Source: Myxococcales bacterium
GTDB taxonomy: Bacteria > Myxococcota_A > Polyangia > Haliangiales > Haliangiaceae
Assembly: GCA_947483555.1 (NCBI GenBank)
Contig: CANKMW010000030.1
Coordinates: 24,001 to 88,000, forward strand
DNA length: 64,000 nucleotides
Direction of reading: 5' to 3'
A program made the translations under genes and the position numbers. Below are positions 33,247 to 41,939 of the stretch, one piece after another. Within the stretch, counting starts at the first letter, position 1, and each line of letters starts with the position of its first letter. The notes beneath the pieces were generated by a model, which saw only the letters and a program-made list of their open reading frames with translations, ran no database searches and was not told where the DNA came from.

Positions 33247-33834
33247 ATGCCGATCGTGCCCGCCATAGGACAGCCGAAGACCGTCGCCGACTGGCTCGCC
33301 CAGCCGGAGAGCGCGCGGATCGAGCTGATCGACGGCGAGTTCGTCGAGAAGGCCGCGCCGACGTTCGAGCACGGCCGCGCGCAGCGCCTGACAGCTGGCG
33401 CGCTCGGCGGCCCCTACGATCGGCGTACCGGTGGTCCCGGGGCCCCTGGCGGCTGGTGGATCTCCCTCGAGGTGGACATGCTGCTCGACGGTCGTGGCTA
33501 CCGGCCCGACATCGCCGGCTGGCGCCGCGAGCGCGCACCGGCACCGCTGAAGGAGCGCCCGGTCACCCTCCGCCCCGACTGGCTGTGCGAGATCGTCAGC
33601 GAGTCCAACCGCGCCACCGACACGGTGATCAAGCTGCGCCGTTACCACCAGGCCGGGGTGCCGCACTACTGGATCCTCGACCAGGTCGACCGCACGCTCA
33701 CCGTCCACCGCCACACGCCCGACGGCTACCTCGTCGCCCTCCGCGCCGAGGCCCACGAGCGCGTCCGCGCCGAGCCATTCGACGCGATCGAGATCCACGT
33801 GGGCGTGTTGCTGGGCGACGATCCGGAGGATTGA
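33247..33834 (+). CDS. Uma2 family (DUF820) PD-(D/E)XK nuclease-fold protein
   Basis: 195 aa. ARIELIDGEFVEKAAPT, the central YRPDIAGW, and DWLCEIVSESNRATD followed by KLRRYHQAGVPHYWILD are the Uma2 pattern; the PD...E-x-(V/S) set is the restriction-endonuclease-like metal site. Uma2 proteins are widespread in cyanobacteria and Myxococcota as solitary copies and their biological role is unknown. Solitary here as well, next to a possible zinc-ribbon gene. Confidence 0.92.
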   Translation: MPIVPAIGQPKTVADWLAQPESARIELIDGEFVEKAAPTFEHGRAQRLTAGALGGPYDRRTGGPGAPGGWWISLEVDMLLDGRGYRPDIAGWRRERAPAPLKERPVTLRPDWLCEIVSESNRATDTVIKLRRYHQAGVPHYWILDQVDRTLTVHRHTPDGYLVALRAEAHERVRAEPFDAIEIHVGVLLGDDPED

Positions 33835-34052
33835 TGATGAGCGGGCGACCACGTCCTCGCGCCGGTGTTCTTCACGGCGCTGACGTCCCGGTGGCAGCTC
33901 TCGCAGTGCGCCTCGGTCGTGTCGTCGCTGGTCTTGACGACCGAGAGCAGGCCCGCGCACGCGCGCCGTCCAGGCCGGCGTGAGCACTCGACCAGCGTGA
34001 TCCGACCGTGCCGCGGCTCGAGCGAGTGGCGGATGTCGACCGTGAGGTGCAT
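33726..34052 (-). CDS. Possible small zinc-ribbon protein; 3' end uncertain
   Basis: 108 aa if the frame is right. Residues 1-70 have strong third-position GC bias and Cys motifs (LVECSRRPGRRACAG, then AHCESCHRDVSA), as in a four-Cys zinc ribbon. After about 33850 the bias is lost and the frame runs antisense through the last 109 bp of Uma2, which suggests the true end is near 33840 and a frameshift or sequencing error hides the stop. CESCH also fits a haem-c motif, but there is no signal peptide. Confidence 0.35.
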   Translation of the reverse strand: MHLTVDIRHSLEPRHGRITLVECSRRPGRRACAGLLSVVKTSDDTTEAHCESCHRDVSAVKNTGARTWSPAHHQSSGSSPSNTPTWISIASNGSARTRSWASARRATR

Positions 34053-34062
34053 GCCGATCCGA

Positions 34063-35274
34063 TCAGTAGCCGAGGCCTGCCTTGATCCCGAGCGACGACA
34101 TGCCGTCGTCCCAGGTGCGGCGCTCGACGCCGAGGAGGCAACTCACGGGCGCGCAGCGCACCGACACGAGCGACAGCTCGAGCCACGAGCCGCGGCCGTG
34201 GGATCCGGCGACGAGCGTGCCCGCAGCCTCCACGTCGGTCTGCCGCGTCACCGGCATGCGCAGCGTCATCTGCAAGCCGGCGAAGCCGCCGTCCTGGGTG
34301 GTGAGCGGCGAGCCGGCCGGCGCGCGGTCACCGCCGACCACCATGACCAGGGCCACCTGCGTGCGCGGCTTGCCGAAGGCACCGCCGATCGCCACGTGGC
34401 CGTCTCCGACGACGACATCGCCGGCCCGGCCGGCGGCGACACGCGCACCAAACGCCCAGCCCTTGTCGGCGCCGCGGCGGCGGTAGCGAATGGGCAGGGT
34501 CAGTGACGCACCGAACCGGCCGCCGCCGTCGACCGAATCGCCTTCGAGGGAGAGTGCGGCCACGTCGACCGCAGCCCGAACGCCGTCGTAGCGCGCGGGC
34601 CGCGCTGGCCGTTTCTCGTGGTCGTCGCGATCCTCGCGGTGCGGGCGCGACGCGTGGACCGACGCGACCGGCTCGGCCTCGATGGTCGCCGGCCCACGCT
34701 TCCTGTCGATCTGGATGTTGAGGGTCGTTATCGCCACGATCGCGACGGAGTCGTCGCCGTAGTCGATCCCGGGGACACCTTTGGTGCGCAGCGCTCGCTC
34801 GAGCGCACCGAGCAGGCTGCCGACCGGGCGGCTCACGTCGATGCGTTCCTGGATGATCACCATCACCATGACGCTCTCATTGCGATCCGAGCCCAGGTCG
34901 CGGCAGAGCTGGATGACCTTGCCGTCGCCCGAGGCGAGCTCGCCCGCCGCGGGAAACCAGCCGGCGGGCGCCCACGCTGGGAGTCGCACGAACTTGGCCC
35001 AGTCGACCTCGGCGAATGTACCGACGGCACTCGACGCCCAAGCATCGCACCTGGCGGCGATGCGCGAGATGTCTACCACGAGCGGAGGCTCGGCCCCGAC
35101 GTAGAGGCGATCGACCGTTCCATCCCGGTCGTCGTCGCTGATGGCCCACGCCGGCGGGTCCGGAAGTTCGAGCGTCAGGTTGAGAAGGGGCAACGAGAGC
35201 GGCGCTGCGACCGCCTCACTTGCCCCAGCGACGATGCCGGCGACCACGAAGCAACCCAGCGGGATACGAACCAT
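34063..35274 (-). CDS. Exported protein, probable outer-membrane component, unknown family
   Basis: 403 aa. A signal peptide (MVRIPLGCFVVAGIVAG, cleavage near AVAAP) is followed by an N-terminal ~200-residue domain with two Cys and VVDISRIAARCDAW, then a charged His/Arg-rich linker (SRPHREDRDDHEKRPARPAR) and ~170 residues of amphipathic strands (FGASLTLPIRYRRRG, AFGARVAAGRAGDVVVG, FAGLQMTLRMPV) ending GIKAGLGY, as expected of a beta-barrel with a terminal aromatic. An AT-rich TAATAT directly abuts the ATG. Confidence 0.6.
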   Translation of the reverse strand: MVRIPLGCFVVAGIVAGASEAVAAPLSLPLLNLTLELPDPPAWAISDDDRDGTVDRLYVGAEPPLVVDISRIAARCDAWASSAVGTFAEVDWAKFVRLPAWAPAGWFPAAGELASGDGKVIQLCRDLGSDRNESVMVMVIIQERIDVSRPVGSLLGALERALRTKGVPGIDYGDDSVAIVAITTLNIQIDRKRGPATIEAEPVASVHASRPHREDRDDHEKRPARPARYDGVRAAVDVAALSLEGDSVDGGGRFGASLTLPIRYRRRGADKGWAFGARVAAGRAGDVVVGDGHVAIGGAFGKPRTQVALVMVVGGDRAPAGSPLTTQDGGFAGLQMTLRMPVTRQTDVEAAGTLVAGSHGRGSWLELSLVSVRCAPVSCLLGVERRTWDDGMSSLGIKAGLGY

Positions 35275-35591
35275 ATATTAGACAGGATCACATGGTCGCG
35301 ATTTCCGTGGGGTCTTGTTGGGGGCGCGGGGCGGGCAGGACGGTCGATGCGGGTCTTGGAGTGGGCGCGAGCATGCTCGGGGCGGGTGGGTTGCTGGGCA
35401 GGCGCGGCAAGGGATGCCCGATGCAAGGCGGGCGCCGACGAACCAGCGCGGGGAACGCCGCCGCGTGCACGCGCGAGCGAGGCCACGGTTTCGGCCACGG
35501 CCTCGGGTTCGGTTTCGGCTCCGGCTCCGGCTCCGGCGACGGCGACGGCGACGGCGACGGCTACGGCCTGCCGGCTGCGGTACAACCGGGC
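35275..35591. other. Intergenic region with a hexanucleotide array
   Basis: About 317 bp between divergent genes. The left end has an AT-rich patch (TAATATATGG on the minus strand). The right end holds a GGNNNC array. A plus-strand frame is open across it but encodes only low-complexity Gly-Phe/Gly-Asp; I do not consider it part of the downstream gene. Confidence 0.5.
35481..35570. repeat. Degenerate GGNNNC hexanucleotide array
   Basis: 15 consecutive hexamers on the plus strand, e.g. GGCCAC GGTTTC ... (GGCTCC)3 (GGCGAC)4 GGCTAC. It ends 21 bp before the start at 35592. The unit type and GGTTTC member are shared with the arrays at 15.0 and 17.3 kb. Confidence 0.9.
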
Positions 35592-36044
35592 ATGGCGACG
35601 CGCCTGTGGGGCGGCCTGGTCACGCTGATCCTCCTGGCGGCGGTAGTCTGGCCGCTCGGCCGCGATCCGATCCATGGCGACAGCTTCCCGCTGTCCACGT
35701 ACCCGATGTTCGCGTTCAAGCGTCCGGGCGCGCGGGTCGCCATCGACTACGTCATCGCCACCGGCCCGGGCGGCGGGCGTCGCCACGTCCCCCCCGAGCT
35801 GGTCGCCAACGCCGAGGTGATGCAGGCCCTCATGACCGTGCGGCGGGCGGTGCAGAACCGCCACGCGCCGACCCTGTGCGCCGAGGTCGCCGCCCGGGTC
35901 GCCCGCGATCGCCGCTTCGACGCCATGGACACCGTCGCGGTCGTGTTCGGTGACCATCGCGCGGTCGGTTACCTCGTCCACGGCGTGCACGGCCCCGAGC
36001 GCGAGCACGCGCGCTGTCCGATCGCCCGGAGTCGGACCCGGTGA
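35592..36044 (+). CDS. Membrane-anchored hypothetical protein paired with HTTM gene
   Basis: 150 aa from the ATG at 35592 (TACAAC five bases upstream). One N-terminal transmembrane helix (LWGGLVTLILLAAVVWPLG) followed by DSFPLSTYPMFAFKRPG, a motif I associate with small proteins encoded beside HTTM-domain proteins. The rest is a periplasmic alpha/beta domain. Its stop overlaps the next gene's GTG (GTGA), so the two are co-translated and likely form one complex. Function unknown. Confidence 0.65.
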   Translation: MATRLWGGLVTLILLAAVVWPLGRDPIHGDSFPLSTYPMFAFKRPGARVAIDYVIATGPGGGRRHVPPELVANAEVMQALMTVRRAVQNRHAPTLCAEVAARVARDRRFDAMDTVAVVFGDHRAVGYLVHGVHGPEREHARCPIARSRTR

Positions 36045-36994
36045 CCCGTCCGGATCTCGCCCTGCTGCGCTGGTGGTTCCGGCCGGCGCCGGCCGAACGC
36101 CTGGCCGCGCTCCGCATCCTCGTCGGCGGATTCGCGTTCCTGTACCTGATCACCCGGCTGCCGATGTTGCTCGGCTATGCCGACTTCCCGGCCCGCGACT
36201 TCGTCCCGCTGGGCGTGACGCGCCTGCTCGGGCATCCGCTGGGGTCAGGTGCGCACACGGCGATCACGATCGCGACCGTCGGGCTCGCGGTCCTGTTCAC
36301 GCTCGGGGTCTGGTACCGGGTCAGCGCGCCGCTGTTCGCGGTCGCGCTCCTGTGGCTGCTCACGTATCGCAACTCGTGGAGCATGCCGTTCCACACCGAG
36401 AACCTGCTCGCGCTCCACGCCATCGTGCTGGCGATGGCGCCGGCCGCCGCGGCGTGGTCGTGGGACGCGCGCCGCCGCGCGGCGCCGCCAGCGGCGGAAG
36501 CGTACGGCTGGCCGCTGCGCCTGATGGCGGCGATCACGTGCCTGACCTACGTGCTGGCCGGGATCGCCAAGCTGCGGGTCGGCGGCCTGGGGTGGGCCGA
36601 GGGCGAGTTCCTGCGCGATCAGGTCGCGGTCGACAACCTGCGCAAGGTCCTGCTCGGCTCCGATCCCAGCCCGCTGGCCACGCCGCTGCTCGAGCACGCG
36701 TGGCTGTTCGAGGCGATGGCGATCACCACCCTCGCCCTCGAGCTCGGTGCGCCGGTGGCGATGATCGGCGGCCGGGTCGCGCTGGGATGGGCGGCGATGG
36801 CGTGGGGCTTTCACGTCGGCATCGTCGCGCTGATGGCGATCGTCTTCCCGTACCCGCTGGCCGGGGTCGCGTACGCGCCGCTGTTCGCCGCCGAGCGCCC
36901 GTTGCGCTGGCTGGGGCGTCGGCTGGCCAACCTCAGGTTGCGCGGCGCCGGCTCAGAAGCTTCCGCGCAGCCCGAGCGCCGGCACGAACGGTAG
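36041..36994 (+). CDS. HTTM-domain (vitamin-K-dependent carboxylase-like) membrane protein
   Basis: 317 aa, about seven transmembrane helices. The N-terminal AERLAALRILVGGFAFLYL and central LLTYRNSWSMPFHTENLLAL, followed by a lone-Lys segment (YVLAGIAKLRVGGLGW), are the HTTM pattern shared with gamma-glutamyl carboxylase membrane domains. The soluble carboxylase part is absent, so the reaction is unknown. Overlaps the upstream gene by four bases; its 3' end overlaps that of the convergent TonB-receptor gene by 42 bp. Confidence 0.82.
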   Translation: MTRPDLALLRWWFRPAPAERLAALRILVGGFAFLYLITRLPMLLGYADFPARDFVPLGVTRLLGHPLGSGAHTAITIATVGLAVLFTLGVWYRVSAPLFAVALLWLLTYRNSWSMPFHTENLLALHAIVLAMAPAAAAWSWDARRRAAPPAAEAYGWPLRLMAAITCLTYVLAGIAKLRVGGLGWAEGEFLRDQVAVDNLRKVLLGSDPSPLATPLLEHAWLFEAMAITTLALELGAPVAMIGGRVALGWAAMAWGFHVGIVALMAIVFPYPLAGVAYAPLFAAERPLRWLGRRLANLRLRGAGSEASAQPERRHER

Positions 36995-39190
36995 CTCCTC
37001 GAACGCCTGGCGCTCCGTGAAGTCGTAGTTGTAGGTGTAGCCGAGCACGCGGGCGTGGGCATAGACGTTGGTGACGTCGAGGTACGCCGACAGCTCCCAG
37101 GCGCGGAACTTCCACTTGCGATCGATGCGCAGATCGAGCGCGTGGGCGTCCTCGATCCGTTCCGAGTTGACGGTGCCGTAGAGCGGCACGAACGCGTTGA
37201 GGTCGGTCAGGTAGATCGAGCCGACCACCGGCGTGATCGGCTGCCCGGTCGCGTACTGCCAGCGGCCCCCGAGCTCCCACTTGCCGAGCCGCCAGCTGCC
37301 GACGGCGATCAGGTTGTGGGTCTGATCGAAGTCGAACAGACGCCGCGACTCCATCGGGCCGTCGACCCGATCGGAGCGCGAGAACGTGTACGACAGCCAG
37401 CCGAAGAAGCGGTCGGTCTTGGCCCGGATCAGGTACTCGGCGCCAAACGAACGCCCGCTGCCGCGGTTGACGTAGGCCTCGAGCGGGGACACCGCGGCCA
37501 GCAGGCGGTCCTGGACCAGCAGGTCGTGGCGGTCGGTGTAGAACACGCTGCCGGTGGCCGTGATGGCGTCGGTGAGCCGGACCTCGGCGCCGCCGACGTA
37601 CTGGGTGGCGAGCTCGGGCGTGATGTTGGTGGGCACGCTCTCGCCGTACTCGAAGCCGCGGCTGTAGCGGCCGACCGCGGCGCGCAGCGTCAGGTCGTCG
37701 CCGGCGCGCTGGGTGATCTGGAGCCGGGGCGTCAACGTGGTCTCGCCGACGTGATCGTAGTAGTCGAGGCGGCCACCCACGGTCACGGTGGTGGAGGTGC
37801 TGGCCTTGAGGTCGGCGGCGACGTAGGCACCGGCGACGTCGTTGTGGTGCCGGGCTTCGTACTCGACCAGCGGCGCGCTCGAGAAGTTGGACGGCGGTGG
37901 CTGGCCCTCCTGGGGCTGGGCCGGGAACTTCAGGCTGACGTCGCGCGGGTTCCAGCGCCCCTCGGCGCCGGCGCGCAGCTTGACCCGGGCGTGGGCTTGC
38001 CAGCCGACGTCGTCACGCACCTCGAGCGTGCGCTGGTTGGCGCGGATGAAGCGGTCGTTGCCGACCTCGAAGCGGAACCCGGCGGTTCCCGCCGACGCGA
38101 CCAGGCGCTGGGTCCACGGTCCGCGGGCCCGACTCCACTGCGCGATCACCCGGCTGAACGTGGTCTCGTTGTCGAACCGACCCGTGAAGTCGGGCTCGTT
38201 GGGATTGACGTTCTCGTTGACCAGCGACAGCAGATCGAAGCTGGTGAACGCGAGCAGTGACAGCTTGTCGCTCTCGCGCGGCCGCCAGTCGAGGCGGAGC
38301 TGGCCGTCGTAGTACTGCGGCGCGGTCGTGAAGTTGACCGTGTCCGGGACCACCGCGGGCAGGATGAAGTCGATCAGCGAGCGCCGCGCCGCCGCGGTGA
38401 GCGTGAGGTTCTTGCGCTTGGTCAGCGGGACCTGCACGAACCCGGCGACGTTGATGAACGAGACCTCGGCGAACCCCGCGGTCTCGGGCGCCGCTTCGGC
38501 GCGGGTGACCACGTTGATGACGCCGCCGGTGGCGCGGCCTTCCTCGGCACCGAAGCCACCGGGCAGGAACTCGATGTTGTCGATGAACTCCGACGGCAGG
38601 ACGCTCTGCAGGCCGAAGAAGTGGTAGAGGACCGGGACCTCGACGCCATCGATCGTGATCTTGGAGTCCTCGGGCGCGGCGCCGCGGATCACGACCAGGC
38701 CGGGCCCCGAGCTGGGACCGAAGGTGCTGGCCACGCCGGGCAGCGAGCGGACCGCGCTGAGCGCGTCGCCGCGGGTGCCCGGGATGCGCGTGATCACCTC
38801 GCGCGACATGTCCTGGCGCCCGGGGGCGGGCGGGATCGGCGCCTGATCTTCGACCTCGATGGTCTCGAACGCCGCGCCCGGTTTGTAGAGGAGCAGCACG
38901 TAGTCGGTGAGCCCACCATCGACGATCACCAGGTCCTCGACGGTGGGGTCGTAGCCGGGCGCGGTCGCGACCAGCTCCGCTGCTCCCGGCGCCACGTCGA
39001 GCGTGAAGGCGCCGATCTTGTCGGTCTTCACCGCCGTGCCGTCGGGCGCGGTCACCGTCGCACCACGGATCGGGGTCAGGCTGATGCCATCGAGCACGTT
39101 GCCCTTGACCGGATCGGCCGCGGCATCGTGCGTGAGGAGGAACGGGATCGAGATCGCGACCATGGCCGCCAAGGGGCCGCGAATGGACAA
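36953..39190 (-). CDS. TonB-dependent outer-membrane receptor with N-terminal carboxypeptidase-regulatory-like domain
   Basis: About 745 aa. A signal sequence (MVAISIPFLLTHDAAA) is followed by a carboxypeptidase-like domain (VKGNVLDGISLTPIRGATV), the plug (SAVRSLPGVASTFGPSSGPG, VVIRGAAPEDSKITIDGVEV, GGFGAEEGRATGGVINVVTR) and a ~500-residue barrel ending in the aromatic-terminal LGLRGSF. It takes up a large ligand using TonB energy; the type resembles Myxococcus Oar-like proteins. Start uncertain: ATG 39163 leaves no basic residue before the signal core, TTG 39190 adds an Arg, and an open frame reaches ATG 39346. No TonB/ExbBD genes nearby. Confidence 0.92.
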   Translation of the reverse strand: MSIRGPLAAMVAISIPFLLTHDAAADPVKGNVLDGISLTPIRGATVTAPDGTAVKTDKIGAFTLDVAPGAAELVATAPGYDPTVEDLVIVDGGLTDYVLLLYKPGAAFETIEVEDQAPIPPAPGRQDMSREVITRIPGTRGDALSAVRSLPGVASTFGPSSGPGLVVIRGAAPEDSKITIDGVEVPVLYHFFGLQSVLPSEFIDNIEFLPGGFGAEEGRATGGVINVVTRAEAAPETAGFAEVSFINVAGFVQVPLTKRKNLTLTAAARRSLIDFILPAVVPDTVNFTTAPQYYDGQLRLDWRPRESDKLSLLAFTSFDLLSLVNENVNPNEPDFTGRFDNETTFSRVIAQWSRARGPWTQRLVASAGTAGFRFEVGNDRFIRANQRTLEVRDDVGWQAHARVKLRAGAEGRWNPRDVSLKFPAQPQEGQPPPSNFSSAPLVEYEARHHNDVAGAYVAADLKASTSTTVTVGGRLDYYDHVGETTLTPRLQITQRAGDDLTLRAAVGRYSRGFEYGESVPTNITPELATQYVGGAEVRLTDAITATGSVFYTDRHDLLVQDRLLAAVSPLEAYVNRGSGRSFGAEYLIRAKTDRFFGWLSYTFSRSDRVDGPMESRRLFDFDQTHNLIAVGSWRLGKWELGGRWQYATGQPITPVVGSIYLTDLNAFVPLYGTVNSERIEDAHALDLRIDRKWKFRAWELSAYLDVTNVYAHARVLGYTYNYDFTERQAFEELPFVPALGLRGSF

Positions 39191-39495
39191 GTCGATCGGT
39201 GATCGCGGTCGAGCCGCCCCGATGGCGAGGCGCGAGGAGTGGAGTTGACCCTCGGTAAGTGACCGACGAGCAACGAAGCCAGCGGGGATGGATCGGCCGC
39301 GAGGACGGACGAGTTGTTCATTCGCGGTCCCTAACCCTGCGCGCATGTGGGCCCAAGTCTGGCGACTCTTGCGGCGGCGTCAAGCCGCGGCGCAAACGTC
39401 GGCCCGGTTCACCGACATGTGGGATGAGACGCGGATCTCATGGCGGTCGCTCATGTATTGCGCGGACCCGGCGCTCGCCGCACCATGGATCGGCG
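39191..39495. other. Divergent intergenic region, TonB receptor / kinase 2
   Basis: About 305 bp. Frames are open on both strands but lack protein character. No TANNNT box is found at the usual distance from either start and no hairpin is evident. Presumably contains both promoters. Confidence 0.4.
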
Positions 39496-40921
<1,426 letters not shown>

Positions 40922-40929
<8 letters not shown>

Positions 40930-41938
40930 GCCGACCTGGGAGCGTCGCGTCGCCACGTTGATCGGCCTCGCGCTGGCGGTGTTCGCGGCGGTGCCCGAGG
41001 CGCGGGCCCAGAACGCCGACGCCGAGATCCTGTTCCGCGAGGCCGACCAGCTGATGGCGGCGGGAGAGATCGGCAAGGCCTGCGACGCCTTCGAAGGCTC
41101 CAACCGCATCGAGGCCCGCGCCGGCACCCTGATCCGGCTGGGCGATTGTCGCGAGAAGAACGGCCAGCTCGCGTCGGCGTGGTCGGCGTACTCCGATGCG
41201 CTGTCGCGGGTCAAGGATCCCAAGAAGCGGGAGATCGCGCAGGCCAAGGTCGCCGCGATCGAACCCCGACTCTCCTATCTGTTGATCTCGGTGCCCGACG
41301 AGAGTCGCGTCGGTGGCCTGGCGATCACGCGCAATGGCGCGGTCGTCGACGCCTTGCTGTGGAACCGCGGCGCGCCGGTGGACGGCGGTGACTACGTGGT
41401 CTCCGGCCGCGCGCCGGGGCACGAGGAGTGGTCGACCAAGGTCACCGTGAAGCCGGAAGGCGACAAGGTCTCGGTCGAGGTGCCGCGGTTCAAGGAGCTC
41501 AAGCAGCTCGCGCCCCCACCCGGCGGTGGCCTCGGCGCCGAGCTCGTGGATGACGACCTCGGGCCCAGCGGCCCGATCGACCGACCGGCGATGCTCACCA
41601 CCCGCCGCAAGATCGCGCTCGGCGTCGCCGGGGCCAGCGTGGTCGTGCTGGTCGCGGGCGCGATCACCGGCAGCCAGGCCAAGGGCCTGGAGGCCGACGC
41701 CCACGACGTCTGCCAGCTACGGGTCTGCGTCGACCACGCCGAGGCCAACGGCCTGCTCGAAGATGCGCGCGCCAAGGCCAAGGTGGCCAACCTCAGCTAC
41801 GCCCTGGCGGCGCTCGCCGGCGTCGGCGCCGGGGTGCTGTGGATGACCGGCGGCCCCACGCACGGCGACGGCGGCGTGGCCGTGACGCCCGCGGTCGGGC
41901 CCGGGATGGCCGGCGCGGTCGTGCAGGGGAGGTTCTGA
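40922..41938 (+). CDS. TPR/PEGA-type exported protein in kinase-2 operon
   Basis: 338 aa from GTG 40922, which overlaps the kinase stop; ATG 40874 is an alternative with AAGAGGA close upstream. A signal peptide (LIGLALAVFAAVPEARAQ) is followed by a TPR-like region (AEILFREADQLMAAGEIGKA, ACDAFEGSNRIEARAGTLIR), a PEGA-like strand pair (GLAITRNGAVVDALLWNRG, DGGDYVVSGRAPGHEEW), then two hydrophobic helices (ALGVAGASVVVLVAGAITG and SYALAALAGVGAGVLWM) flanking a Cys-containing loop. Architecture like the TPR protein at 27603. Tight coupling argues that it is controlled by or reports to kinase 2. Confidence 0.75.
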
Positions 41939-41939
41939 C

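Noticed and set aside
33990..34020. CESCH read as a c-type haem-binding site
   Set aside because: No export signal in the frame, and other Cys make a zinc ribbon more plausible.
35220..35591. N-terminal extension of the 35592 gene containing Gly-Phe and Gly-Asp repeats
   Set aside because: It is encoded by the intergenic hexamer array; the membrane helix and TACAAC box support the start at 35592.
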